This document shows positions 18,917-27,939 of a stretch of DNA of 64,000 bases, piece after piece. The DNA lies in contig OZ242170.1 of assembly GCA_965205545.1 (NCBI GenBank), forward strand, positions 682,001 through 746,000, written 5' to 3'. Both the position numbers and the translations under genes were made by a program. Source of the stretch: Bin55 sp965205545. GTDB lineage: Bacteria; Pseudomonadota; Gammaproteobacteria; Pseudomonadales; Azotimanducaceae. The first letter of the stretch is position 1. Each line of letters begins with the position of its first letter. The notes beneath the pieces are model-generated. The model was not told where the DNA came from. It was given only the letters and a program-made list of their open reading frames with translations, and did no database searches.

Positions 18917-19756
18917 GTGAACGATCAACATCGCACTGTGCCGGTCCTGCGGATTGGTGCCAACAGCCAAGCATTCAATGACTTTGTGACAGTCGAAGAA
19001 CCGCTTGAGCTACGCATTGAGCACTACCAGAACGAGCACTTGCGGCAAAGCAGCATCTCGGTGACCATGCGAACGCCCGGCGATGATCTGGATCTTGCTT
19101 GCGGGTTCCTCCTGAGTGAAGGAATCGTCGATAGCTTCTCCAAGATAGAAAACGCACGCATATCCAGTTCCGAAGCCACATCATCTAGTAGTGACAACAC
19201 AGTCGTCGTGCGTTTAACAGAAGACTGCCACTTCGATCCCGAATCCTTGCTAAGGCACTTCTACACTTCTTCCAGCTGTGGCGTGTGTGGAAAGGTATCG
19301 TTAGCAGCTGTGGATGTCCACATACAGAAACGGCCCGCATCGAGTTTTCGCATTTCATCCAAGCTCGTAGCAACTCTTGGTGACAAATTGCGCCAGCAAC
19401 AAATCGAATTCGAGAGAACTGGAGGTCTGCACGCGAGCGCGTTGTTTGACAAAAATGGCGCCATAGTTCGGCTTCGAGAAGACATTGGCAGACACAATGC
19501 TCTAGACAAATTGATTGGATCCTACCGCGACTCGGACTTGGATGAGTTGCGTGAGCATGGCCTCCTGCTTAGCGGCAGAGCAAGTTTTGAGTTGCTGCAG
19601 AAGGCGGCCATGGCCGGTATACCATTTGTTGCGTCGATCGGTCCTCCGTCAACATTAGCCATCGATCTTGCTCGCGATCAGGACATTACTCTAATCGGTT
19701 TTCTCAGAGAGGACTCCTTCAATCAATACCACGGTGATCGCATAATCCATGATTGA
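18917..19756 (+). CDS. fdhD: Formate dehydrogenase sulfurtransferase FdhD/FdsC
   Basis: A 279-residue sulfur carrier that transfers sulfur from a cysteine desulfurase to the molybdenum cofactor before it is inserted into formate dehydrogenase. The catalytic motif SCGVCGK contains Cys121 and Cys124. The family segments DDLDLACGFLLSEG and REDIGRHNALDKLIG are present. The start is GTG, 15 bases after fdsA. It overlaps mobA by 8 bases. In fds operons this gene is called fdsC. No small fdsD-like gene is found between here and the STAS gene. Confidence 0.92.
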   Translation: MNDQHRTVPVLRIGANSQAFNDFVTVEEPLELRIEHYQNEHLRQSSISVTMRTPGDDLDLACGFLLSEGIVDSFSKIENARISSSEATSSSSDNTVVVRLTEDCHFDPESLLRHFYTSSSCGVCGKVSLAAVDVHIQKRPASSFRISSKLVATLGDKLRQQQIEFERTGGLHASALFDKNGAIVRLREDIGRHNALDKLIGSYRDSDLDELREHGLLLSGRASFELLQKAAMAGIPFVASIGPPSTLAIDLARDQDITLIGFLREDSFNQYHGDRIIHD

Positions 19757-20345
19757 CCGCGAAGACATTACGGCAATCATTCTCTGCGGCGGACGCGGAT
19801 CGCGTCTAGACGGGCTGGACAAACCACTCATAGATATCGGTGGCATACGAATTGTCGACTGCATGATTGATCGCTTGCGTGGCCAAGTCGGGACTTTGAT
19901 GGTTTCCTGCTCACGCAACGTTGCACTTTACGAAGCCTTGGGGCATAGGGTTGTTGTAGACAGCGATCCTGGGCGAGGACCCTTGGCAGGACTGTACGAA
20001 TGCTTTTCCCACGTGGAGAGCGAATGGGCATTCACCACGCCGGGCGATGTTCCGTTTTTGCCCGAGTCCGTCGTTGCACGCCTGCAGCAAGACGCACTAG
20101 ACTATGGGGTAGCCGTCCCAACTATCGATGGTCAACGCCAAAACCTGTGTTTGCTATTGAACAAAACAAACCGAGAGGAATTGTCGGAGTTCTACCAACG
20201 CGGCGGCGGCGCCGTCAAACATTGGCTAAACGACCACGGAAAGAGAGCTACTGATCTCTCGGATTTGGCACCGGGCTTTTTCAATGTCAACACTTCGGAA
20301 GAACTCGCGCAAGCCAAGTCCAAGCTCAAAACCATTGCACGCTGA
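19749..20345 (+). CDS. mobA: Molybdenum cofactor guanylyltransferase MobA
   Basis: A 198-residue nucleotidyltransferase that joins GMP to molybdopterin to form the MGD cofactor needed by FdsA. The GTP-binding motif ILCGGRGSRLDGLDKPL and the metal-binding Asp of TTPGDVPFL are visible. It ends with the usual FFNVNTSEEL motif. Translation is coupled to fdhD by an 8-base overlap. Length is normal for the family. Confidence 0.92.
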   Translation: MIDREDITAIILCGGRGSRLDGLDKPLIDIGGIRIVDCMIDRLRGQVGTLMVSCSRNVALYEALGHRVVVDSDPGRGPLAGLYECFSHVESEWAFTTPGDVPFLPESVVARLQQDALDYGVAVPTIDGQRQNLCLLLNKTNREELSEFYQRGGGAVKHWLNDHGKRATDLSDLAPGFFNVNTSEELAQAKSKLKTIAR

Positions 20346-20473
20346 GTATCCGTATGGATTGTGCAGACTCATGTGCATTTCGTATAATTCGCCCGTTGGA
20401 AAAACACCACTGGGGAGTTGGGAGGAAAACCTTTCAACAAATTTTCCTTTCGCGCACTTCTGTAATGGACTCG

Positions 20474-20489
20474 AAGGAGCACTCTCATT
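20474..20489 (+). promoter_or_regulatory. Shine-Dalgarno and ATT start of the STAS gene
   Basis: AAGGAG at 20474-20479 followed by a 7-base spacer and ATT at 20487-20489. No ATG, GTG or TTG exists in this frame between the upstream stop (20463-20465) and codon 52 of the gene, so a near-cognate start is the best explanation of a complete STAS domain. Confidence 0.6.
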
Positions 20490-20837
20490 AACCACCAAGC
20501 TTTACAAGTAGACGCCAATCGCGAAAACAACGTCCTCTCGATTAACGTTACTGGACGTATTGACGGCCTGACGGCCAGCGAGTTTGAATCCACCGTAACG
20601 GCTGAAATTGACAACGATGACCGCGGTGTTGTCATTGGCTTGGCAGATCTTTCCTACATCAGCAGTGCCGGATTGCGGTCAATCCTTATGATTGCCAAGA
20701 CGCTGGGCCAACGAAAAGTTGAGTTTGCGCTTTATTCAGTTCCTGACTCGATACTCGAAATCATCAAGATTGCTGGGTTTGATCGAATAATCAGTATTGT
20801 TTCCGACCACGGAGAAGCCTTGAGGAAGGTCTCCTAA
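20487..20837 (+). CDS. STAS-domain anti-sigma factor antagonist (ATT start)
   Basis: About 116 residues with the complete STAS fold: strand LSINVTGRID, then a central strand VVIGLADLSYISSAGLRSI that contains the phosphorylatable serine (ISSAG), then the final helices. The conserved DxSxxxSSG pattern identifies it as an antagonist of the SpoIIAA/RsbV class. The first TTG (20640) would remove half the domain. It converges on the operon at 20879-25960, which encodes the matching kinase and phosphatase, so it is very likely their substrate. Start assignment is inference from the ribosome binding site. Confidence 0.8.
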   Translation: MNHQALQVDANRENNVLSINVTGRIDGLTASEFESTVTAEIDNDDRGVVIGLADLSYISSAGLRSILMIAKTLGQRKVEFALYSVPDSILEIIKIAGFDRIISIVSDHGEALRKVS

Positions 20838-20878
20838 CTCTCTCCAACTTCAAGGACGAACGAAACTCCTCAAACGCA

Positions 20879-23113
20879 CTAGCCGACAGACTCATCTAGT
20901 TCGTCCTCATCATCGTCGTCGAGGTCCGCCTCCTGCTTTTGGCCCATGAACTGGGAGGGATCTAAGGGCAAATCGACGACCATCTCCGTCCATTGCCCTG
21001 GCTCCGATTCAACTCGAATTGTCCCACCGTGTTCTCTGACAATGTCGTTCGAAAGAGATAGACCTAGTCCTGTGCCCTTGTCGGTCGGCTTGGTGGTGAA
21101 AAAGGGATTGAAGATGCGGTCGATGACCGACTGAGGCATGCCAGTGCCGTTGTCGCGGAAGGTGATGAGAATTCGATCACCTTCTTTCTTGGTGTGGCAT
21201 ACAAGCCGTGGAATGAAATCCACATCGGGATCTTCTTTTCTTAGTTCCAGCATCTTCTCATTCGCGGCGTACCCAGCATTCGACACCATATTGATGAACA
21301 CGCGTCCTAAGTCTTGCGGAACTACCTTTATCTTTTCTATGGATTCGTCTAAGTTGAATTGAAGATCCAATTCGAACGAATTGTCGGCAGCCCTTGCACT
21401 GTGAAATGCCAATTTAGCGTGTTCGTCAAGTAGCGCATTGATGTCGGACTCGGCGAATTCTTGCGTATCGCGGCCCATCTTCAACATGTCGTCAATGATT
21501 CGGTTTGCTCGATTGCCGTGCTCGCGGATCCGCTTCAAGTTCGATGTCAAATCCTCAACGTTTTCCTCAACCAGCTCTTTGTCCATCTCGCCATCCGGAT
21601 CTTCACGTTTGTCCGGTTCGAGAAGCTCCTCCACCAACTCCTCAAGAAGCTCTACCGACAATTCGGAGAAATTCATGATGAAATTCAGCGGATTGCGGAT
21701 TTCGTGAGCAACTCCTGCCGTCAATTCGCCAAGGGCCACCAGCTTTTCCCGCATAACGATCTGATCTTGCGCAATTCGAAGCTCCTCGTTTGCGCTGGCC
21801 AATGCGTCGTTTTTCTCGGACAATTCTTGCGCAAGCTTCTCGACCAAGTTCAAGCGTTGAACTTCAAGCGCGTGTCGCCGAAACACTTCCAATGCGTGAG
21901 CCATCTCTGCGATTTCGTCGTTGCCGTCGACGACGACCTCGCTCTCCAGTTCGCCTTCGGCCATTGATCGCATGCGCTCCGAAAGGGCATCGAGGCGACG
22001 CAAGATTCTGTTGCCTACGTAGAACAGAGAAATGATCAATGCTCCAACGATGCTGACGATGTTGACAATAATGAGAAGTAGCCTACCCGTTGCAACTGCT
22101 GCCGCGGACGATTCAGCTGCCGTCGCTGTATCCGAACGGGCCATATGGACGAGTTCTTCAATGTCCTCGACAAGCCGTGCTCCAAGTTGCTGGTTGTCCT
22201 CAAATATCGTTTCCTTCTGTTCGTCGAGACGAAACAGTGCAGACTTGGTGGCGAATATTCCATTGTCAGCTAGACCAATTTCTGTCAACCGCTCGAACAT
22301 GGGACCGATGGTTTCAAAGAACGCGTCCTGCTCGAGTTGCCCAAGCGTTCGCTCCACGCCGTATTCATTCGTCTCAAACCGGTCTTTAAGGGTCTCGATC
22401 AATGGAGAATCCGGCAGCGACAGCGCACTCGACAGCAATTCCACTCCATTGCTAGCGTAGCGTCGGAGCTCATTCAAGTGGCGATAGCGATTGAACTGAT
22501 CTAGGGTGAAGTGTGTCTCGAAGGGATCTTTGGGCGCGGTTCTACTCTGATAGCCCGTGACGAGGTAGAACAAATGGGCATCAATCGCAGAAATCAAATC
22601 ATTCTCGACGGTAGTTTCCAATAGTGAAAACTCCGTCTGAAGATCATTGAGATCCGCAGTAAGATCAAATCTCTCCGCGGCAAGCAGACTCACGGTGTCA
22701 ATGTTGGTCAGCATCGTCTCACCAACATTGGATACTTCCAAGACGAGATACTCGTTCAATCCGCGATCGAGGATTGAGGTGAGTTGCTCCCTGAATTCCT
22801 GCTTGTCTGCCTCGACCTCAACGCGGATTCGCTCAAGTTCATCCTCGTTCGTGGCCGAGGTCAAGAGTGGTGATGCAGCTACGATTTCGGCGCTCTTGAG
22901 AGAGAAAGCGAATGCCGCTTCCATGTCGGGCATGCTGCCCTCGTAGACTCTCTCCTGTGCCTTATTGATCTGATTCAGGTAGATCAAGCCCACGAAACTG
23001 GCGGTAAGTGTCAAGAACACTGCGCCGGACAGCGCAAGCCCTAACCGGGCAGAGATCTTGTGTCTGAGGCTTACGAACTTGCGGAGCAGTTCTTTCCAGT
23101 TTATCGTCGCCAT
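20879..23113 (-). CDS. Membrane sensor histidine kinase with HAMP domain
   Basis: A 744-residue kinase. The first transmembrane helix is about 25-47. A long helical periplasmic sensor region (about 48-343) is followed by a second helix (about 344-367), a HAMP linker (about 368-420), a coiled coil and the HisKA motif GVAHEIRNPLNF with His470. The catalytic domain has an N box near NMVSNAGYAANE and the G boxes RDNGTGMP and GTGLGLSLS. The acidic tail (DDDDEDELDES) is unusual. It overlaps the upstream binding-protein gene by 13 bases; that protein may be its periplasmic ligand sensor. The likely phosphate acceptor is the receiver domain of the first gene of the operon. Confidence 0.9.
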   Translation of the reverse strand: MATINWKELLRKFVSLRHKISARLGLALSGAVFLTLTASFVGLIYLNQINKAQERVYEGSMPDMEAAFAFSLKSAEIVAASPLLTSATNEDELERIRVEVEADKQEFREQLTSILDRGLNEYLVLEVSNVGETMLTNIDTVSLLAAERFDLTADLNDLQTEFSLLETTVENDLISAIDAHLFYLVTGYQSRTAPKDPFETHFTLDQFNRYRHLNELRRYASNGVELLSSALSLPDSPLIETLKDRFETNEYGVERTLGQLEQDAFFETIGPMFERLTEIGLADNGIFATKSALFRLDEQKETIFEDNQQLGARLVEDIEELVHMARSDTATAAESSAAAVATGRLLLIIVNIVSIVGALIISLFYVGNRILRRLDALSERMRSMAEGELESEVVVDGNDEIAEMAHALEVFRRHALEVQRLNLVEKLAQELSEKNDALASANEELRIAQDQIVMREKLVALGELTAGVAHEIRNPLNFIMNFSELSVELLEELVEELLEPDKREDPDGEMDKELVEENVEDLTSNLKRIREHGNRANRIIDDMLKMGRDTQEFAESDINALLDEHAKLAFHSARAADNSFELDLQFNLDESIEKIKVVPQDLGRVFINMVSNAGYAANEKMLELRKEDPDVDFIPRLVCHTKKEGDRILITFRDNGTGMPQSVIDRIFNPFFTTKPTDKGTGLGLSLSNDIVREHGGTIRVESEPGQWTEMVVDLPLDPSQFMGQKQEADLDDDDEDELDESVG

Positions 23114-24366
23114 GGGAGCGTAATGTCGGCAAGTGATTTCACCGCTCGATAACTACCGTCGTTAGCGAGAACAGTCATGAATACCTGGTCCGAACCTTGA
23201 TTGTCGTCTACGTAATTGAGTCGAAATCCTCCAATATCGACGTTATCCATGGATCGGATGGAGCGCAAGAACTTTGGTCTGGTTAAATCGCGACCTGCCT
23301 TTTCTAGTCCCCTGATTGCGAGACGTCCAACCAAGTACCCCTCGAAGGAAATGAATTGAGGTCTCGCCGTGGCGTCAATCTCATTTAGAGCTGATCGATA
23401 CGAGTTCGCAATCGCTGGCAAATCACCTGTGGGCAGCGGCACCACCTGGGAAACCATGACACCGCCTCCTTCGTCGCCAAGTGCTTTTGCGAGAGCGTTG
23501 CTGTTGACAAAGGATATGTTGATGAAAAGCGCATCCATGCCAATCTTCCTCGACCACTTAATGAACTCAGCGGACGGTTGGTAGCTGCCAATCATGATGA
23601 TCGCGTCTGGATTGCAATCGCGTATATCCAACACCGCTGTCCGTACGTCCAACGAGTTCCGTCGGTACACTCCAGCGGCGAGAAGGCGAAGCCCTCGCCG
23701 CTCCATCGCGGCTTTCGCGCCGTTGTAGCCAGCGCGACCAAAGGAATCATCCTGGTAGAGTATGGCAATCTTTTCAGTACCGCCTTCCTGCGTCAGGAAT
23801 GCGACCATCTCCTCGGTTTCTTGGGCGTACGAAGCTCTTAGATTGACAACATAGGGGTTATTCACTCGCAAGAACGCTGCACCTGTCTGTGGTCCCACAT
23901 AGGGCACCCTATGGGACTCTGCAAGCGGAACTGCTGCTCGAGATGTCGGGGTACCGACAGCGCCTATCAACGAAAACACATCTTCTACTTCGATCAGATG
24001 AAGCGTGTTCTCAATCGTCTTTTCCGGCTCGTAGCCGTCGTCGAGCGTCTTGAGCTCAATTGTTCGACCGTGTACGCCACCCTGATCGTTGATTTCTTTG
24101 AACGCGGCCAATAACCCAAGCCTCATCCCCACACCGGAAGCTTGGTTTAGCCCTTCCAATGCACAGGATTGTCCAAAGACGACTCGATCCTCGTAAATAC
24201 CGTGAACTGGTCCTGCAGGCGGTTCTTGTGATGTAGAAGGTGACGAGGAATCTGAGTTGGATTCTTCGTCTGCTGTCTGAGCATAGGAAGCCAGTGCAAA
24301 CACGACTAGCACCAACTGAATTGCCGCGAGCAATTTGCTCACGAATACCTGAGGCAATGCCCTCAC
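23101..24366 (-). CDS. LivK-like periplasmic ligand-binding protein (type 1 fold)
   Basis: A 421-residue exported protein. A signal peptide occupies about residues 1-29 (ending ALASYAQ), then a Ser/Pro-rich linker and a Peripla_BP_6 domain typical of branched-chain amino acid, amide or urea receptors (QSCALEGLNQASGVGMRLGLLAAF, IGAVGTPTSRAAVPLAE). No ABC permease or ATPase accompanies it. Instead it sits between an RsbW-like gene and a histidine kinase gene, overlapping both, so it probably delivers a ligand signal to the kinase. The ligand is unknown. Confidence 0.88.
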   Translation of the reverse strand: MRALPQVFVSKLLAAIQLVLVVFALASYAQTADEESNSDSSSPSTSQEPPAGPVHGIYEDRVVFGQSCALEGLNQASGVGMRLGLLAAFKEINDQGGVHGRTIELKTLDDGYEPEKTIENTLHLIEVEDVFSLIGAVGTPTSRAAVPLAESHRVPYVGPQTGAAFLRVNNPYVVNLRASYAQETEEMVAFLTQEGGTEKIAILYQDDSFGRAGYNGAKAAMERRGLRLLAAGVYRRNSLDVRTAVLDIRDCNPDAIIMIGSYQPSAEFIKWSRKIGMDALFINISFVNSNALAKALGDEGGGVMVSQVVPLPTGDLPAIANSYRSALNEIDATARPQFISFEGYLVGRLAIRGLEKAGRDLTRPKFLRSIRSMDNVDIGGFRLNYVDDNQGSDQVFMTVLANDGSYRAVKSLADITLPWRR

Positions 24367-24785
24367 GCGTCAAACTTCTTTACTAGCGTCAGGTGATTGT
24401 GGTCGTTCTCGTACTTGTAGGAGATGTCATCCATCATGGTTTTGACCAAGTGAATCCCTACCCCACCAATCCTGCGCTCGTCCAAAGAGGCGTCCAAATC
24501 GGGATCGGCGGCTTCATGCAAGGGATCAAAAGGCTTGGCATCGTCAATGAGATCCACTCGGATTTCAGAGTCTGACACAGCCATTCTTATCTCAATTTGA
24601 TGGACACTCTCGTCTTCGTACCCGTAGGAAACGATATTGGTAAACAATTCATCGATGGCGAGTTGAATGGAGAAGGCTATATCCTCAGGCAGATTGCCGA
24701 CTCTCGAGAATTCGGTGAGCGTTGTGACGAAACGCTGCATCTCGTCAAGTCTGTTTTCTAGTATGACTTTACAACTTGATGACAT
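24363..24785 (-). CDS. RsbW/SpoIIAB-like serine kinase (anti-sigma factor type)
   Basis: About 140 residues of the HATPase_c_2 family. The N box is AIDELFTNIVSYGY, the G1 box is DDAKPFDP and the G2 box is GGVGIHLVKTM. Such proteins phosphorylate a STAS antagonist and bind a sigma factor or another target. The start is the ATG sharing one base with the upstream stop (TAATG), which gives MSSSCKV; the longer frame begins inside the preceding gene. It overlaps the binding-protein gene by 4 bases. No sigma factor gene is in the window, so the output is unknown. Confidence 0.88.
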   Translation of the reverse strand: MSSSCKVILENRLDEMQRFVTTLTEFSRVGNLPEDIAFSIQLAIDELFTNIVSYGYEDESVHQIEIRMAVSDSEIRVDLIDDAKPFDPLHEAADPDLDASLDERRIGGVGIHLVKTMMDDISYKYENDHNHLTLVKKFDA

Positions 24786-25960
24786 TACTTCGTCGCACAC
24801 ACCGCAAGACACGTGATATCGTCAGACTGCGGATAGTTTCCTACATAGTCGCGAACTTTCCTAAACACCTCGTCGATCGCCTCCTTGGCGTTCAAAGGTG
24901 GGGGCTTTCCATCGAAGACGTTCATGAGGCGTTCCATTCCGAACAATTCCTCATCGCCCGTTTCTGCTTCATTGACGCCATCGGTATACAGCAAGACCAT
25001 GTCACCTTTGCTGAGGGTTATCGAGTTCTCTGCGAATGGAGTTTCACGCATGATTCCCAGCGCAATTCCCTGCGTCGTGTCCAATTCCTCAACGGATCCG
25101 TCGGCTCGGAACAATACAGGATTGTTGTGACCTGCGTTCACGTAGCGGAACTCGCGATCATCTGGATTGAATAGTCCGTAAAACAACGTGACAAACATCA
25201 TGCTGTCGTTTTGCTGTTCCAGCATGTTGTTGACTTCTTCAACGACCTTTGACGGGTCGCGATGGCCAATGGTTGCGCCTCGGAGCAACGTCCAGCTAGC
25301 CATCATGAACAGCGCAGCTGGGACTCCCTTTCCGGAGACGTCGGCAATGCAAACGCCCAAGAAATCAGATGGAGGAGGTCTGACGATTCGCACATCGTAA
25401 AAGTCGCCCCCGACTTCTCTGGCCGCCTCCATGCTTGCGTACACGTCGAAGGAATCGGAACTTGGAAATGTGGTCTGCAAGATGCTCTTCTGCATCTTGG
25501 CCGCTGTCGCCAGTTCAGATTGAATGCTGAGGAGCTTCTCCCGGTTTTGCACATGCTGACGACTTGCTTGAACGGCTTCGTTTGTACGACTAATTGTGAT
25601 CTTCAAGTCCTCGAAGTCCACCGGCTTAGTGATGAAGTCGAACGCGCCTCTGTTCATGGCCGAACGGATGTTCTTCATGTCGCCATATGCAGAAATCATC
25701 ACGGCCTTGATCTGATCGTTGATCAAGGGAATCTTGTCAAGCAATGTCAGTCCATCCATGACCGGCATATTGATGTCCGAGAGGACAATTTCAATCTCAG
25801 GGTTCTTTTGAAGTGCCTCCAACGCCTGCAATCCGTTGTTCGCAAATTCCAGCCGATAAGACCCACGGCGGATCTCTCGGCGCATGCGTTGGCGCATGAG
25901 TTCCTCTAGGTCGGGCTCGTCGTCAACGACCAGTATGTTGCAAAGACTCGCGTCGCTCAT
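24785..25960 (-). CDS. Response regulator with SpoIIE-type PP2C phosphatase
   Basis: A 391-residue two-domain protein. The receiver domain has acidic residues 13-14, the phosphoacceptor Asp62 (LSDINMP) and Lys112 (TKPVD). A coiled linker (about 120-165) leads to a PP2C/SpoIIE phosphatase with metal ligands in VGGDFYDV (Asp186), IADVSGKG and YTDGVNEAE. This is the RsbU/HsbR-type architecture: phosphorylation by a histidine kinase controls removal of phosphate from a STAS protein. It is the first gene of a four-gene overlapping operon; the STAS gene at 20487 is its presumed substrate. Confidence 0.92.
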   Translation of the reverse strand: MSDASLCNILVVDDEPDLEELMRQRMRREIRRGSYRLEFANNGLQALEALQKNPEIEIVLSDINMPVMDGLTLLDKIPLINDQIKAVMISAYGDMKNIRSAMNRGAFDFITKPVDFEDLKITISRTNEAVQASRQHVQNREKLLSIQSELATAAKMQKSILQTTFPSSDSFDVYASMEAAREVGGDFYDVRIVRPPPSDFLGVCIADVSGKGVPAALFMMASWTLLRGATIGHRDPSKVVEEVNNMLEQQNDSMMFVTLFYGLFNPDDREFRYVNAGHNNPVLFRADGSVEELDTTQGIALGIMRETPFAENSITLSKGDMVLLYTDGVNEAETGDEELFGMERLMNVFDGKPPPLNAKEAIDEVFRKVRDYVGNYPQSDDITCLAVCATK

Positions 25961-26072
25961 GTGTTACGAAATCCGCTTCCTAAACTTGCTAATCGGTCAG
26001 CGCACGCCAAATTGAATCCCATTGATGGAATCGATCGCAGTTTGCGCCTGCAAATGGTATCACTTGCAAATT

Positions 26073-26978
26073 CTAGCTACCTGAACCGCCTCTAACCCTC
26101 AACACAATCACATCTACATCCATTTCCGTTGACCCCTCACCCAAGGTGATGCCCTTGACTGGAGGAACATCTCGATAATCCCGTCCGTAGCCTACCGCAA
26201 TGCGGGCAATTTCTGTCGCGTCAGGATTTGTGGGATCGAACGAGCACCATCCAAATTGTGGAAGCAGGCATTCAACCCAAGCATGCGTTGCGTTGTAGGC
26301 GAAATGCCGCGCTTCGCCCGGCTCATCATAGAGATAGCCTGTAACGTAACGGGAGGGAATGTCCCACGCTCGTGCGATCGCGATCATGAGCTGAGAGATG
26401 TCCTGGCAAACGCCTTCCCGATGCAGCAGGATGTCATCTACAGTCGAATCTATCGTGGTTCGGCCGGGTCGATAGGTGATCGATTCCGAGAGTCTGCGTT
26501 CTAGTGACTTGAGAAACTCGAACGGGCTCTCGAAACTCAATTCGCCGAGCTGCTTGATCCAATCTCGTAGATCAGCTCTCGTGCGAGTCAACTCACTGGG
26601 CTGCATGTACTCCCATTGACGCCAGTCATTTTTGTATGCATTCAGTTCCTCCCATTGGACAGGCTTGTGCTGGTCATTCGTCGGTTGTTTGTGGCTTCGA
26701 ACAACCGACGAGGTGCTGGTGATAGTCAGGTGCTTGTGAGGTCGATGAATGTCAAACATGTGCCGGGCGTTTCCGAATATGTCCGTGTCCACCTCAATCA
26801 TGGATTCGGGATTGATCGATAGACTGTAGCTAAGTAGAGCTTGGCCAACGTCGTCGCGAGGTCTCATGCAAAGAGACATAACGCTTGAACGTTTCGTCTC
26901 GTCATAGCTGTAACGAGTGGTATGTACGATCTCGTATTGGACTTCGTCCGAGACGCCGCTAGATTCTCGCTGTGTCAT
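26073..26978 (-). CDS. Transglutaminase-like cysteine protease family protein
   Basis: About 301 residues. The N-terminal beta domain is typical of the bacterial transglutaminase N-terminal family (YEIVHTTRYSYDE, SLCMRPRDD). The catalytic Cys is in REGVCQDISQLM, His in THAWVECLLP and Asp in CSFDPTN. I start at ATG 26978 (MTQRESSG); this overlaps the upstream gene by 20 bases. It is the third gene of the ATP-grasp, alpha-E, transglutaminase operon, a set known across bacteria and proposed to make or modify a peptide. It probably cleaves or forms amide bonds. Confidence 0.88.
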   Translation of the reverse strand: MTQRESSGVSDEVQYEIVHTTRYSYDETKRSSVMSLCMRPRDDVGQALLSYSLSINPESMIEVDTDIFGNARHMFDIHRPHKHLTITSTSSVVRSHKQPTNDQHKPVQWEELNAYKNDWRQWEYMQPSELTRTRADLRDWIKQLGELSFESPFEFLKSLERRLSESITYRPGRTTIDSTVDDILLHREGVCQDISQLMIAIARAWDIPSRYVTGYLYDEPGEARHFAYNATHAWVECLLPQFGWCSFDPTNPDATEIARIAVGYGRDYRDVPPVKGITLGEGSTEMDVDVIVLRVRGGSGS

Positions 26979-27939
26979 CAATCTCGTAATTGAACCATGC
27001 TGAGGAAATGTACTCGTGAAGTCGCATCGATAGATTCTCAAGCAGCACAATCATTCGCTTCTTGTCTTCCGCGTCCGGCCACTCGTAGTTCAGTACTGAT
27101 GTGAGTCGTCCTGCAAATCGGTTGGCAGTTGCTCCGTTTCGTTTGCCTGGCGCGTCGCCCAGCTCGCTCAGTCGGTTGCCGATTTGCTCCAAGGAAAAAT
27201 ATACGGAGTTCGGTAGTTTCTTGTCCGTAACCAGCATGTTGAGTACGTTGGACGCTTGTATGTTCAATCCGAAGTAGTGCTGGTAGGCTTCGTCCGCTTG
27301 AAAGCAATGCAGCAGGCTGCTCCAATCGTAGTTCTCGAGGTCACCATACTTTTCGTCGGTCGATTCCGCGGTCTGAAAAACCAGGAGAGAGCACATGAGT
27401 TGTGCGTGCTCGATCATTCGCCCGATCTGAAGAAACTCCCACCCTTCATCGCGATAGAGCGTGGCTGAGGCGACTCCCATGAACGTGTTGACGTCCTGCA
27501 CTACATCGGCATAGAACTGCTGAGGGTCGGTCGCCCAGATGTCCTCGATATGCTGATCCCGCATGTGCTGATACGAGCGGTTCAGGCAGATCCACATTTC
27601 GGAACTCACGCAATGTCGAATCTGTCGCGCGTTTTCGCGTCCCATTTCGAAGCAACTGCAAATGGAGTACTCGTTAGATCGAGTAAAGGTCAAATCGTCA
27701 GCCAAAGTGAACGAATCGGCCAATCCCCATCCGTCAGCCTCTTTCGACCAGTCTCTGAGAGCTGCCACAGGCGACGAAACCCTCAAGTGGGAATATAGGC
27801 GAGCCCAGCCAAAGTAGATGTGCGAGAGCGGACGATCCACCAATGCAGCGATTTGCTGCTCCATCAGGCGGCTAATGTGCTCGGCCCGTTTGAGATAGCG
27901 CCCTATCCAATACAGACCTTGGGCACTGCGTGACAGCAC
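26959..27939 (-). CDS. Alpha-E domain protein (DUF403)
   Basis: About 326 residues, all-helical, with the family's characteristic N-terminus LSRSAQGLYWIGRYLKRAEHISRL and the ENARQIRHCVSSEMW segment. The start is GTG in the TAGTG overlap with the ATP-grasp gene, with GGTGGAAG just upstream; a longer frame would run back inside that gene. Alpha-E proteins always travel with circularly permuted ATP-grasp enzymes, but their biochemical role is not established. Confidence 0.9.
   Translation of the reverse strand: MLSRSAQGLYWIGRYLKRAEHISRLMEQQIAALVDRPLSHIYFGWARLYSHLRVSSPVAALRDWSKEADGWGLADSFTLADDLTFTRSNEYSICSCFEMGRENARQIRHCVSSEMWICLNRSYQHMRDQHIEDIWATDPQQFYADVVQDVNTFMGVASATLYRDEGWEFLQIGRMIEHAQLMCSLLVFQTAESTDEKYGDLENYDWSSLLHCFQADEAYQHYFGLNIQASNVLNMLVTDKKLPNSVYFSLEQIGNRLSELGDAPGKRNGATANRFAGRLTSVLNYEWPDAEDKKRMIVLLENLSMRLHEYISSAWFNYEIDDTARI

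Noticed and set aside
25262..25909. 215-codon plus-strand frame opposite the response regulator-phosphatase gene
   Set aside because: No recognisable motif, and it lies wholly antisense to a gene with all receiver and PP2C motifs.
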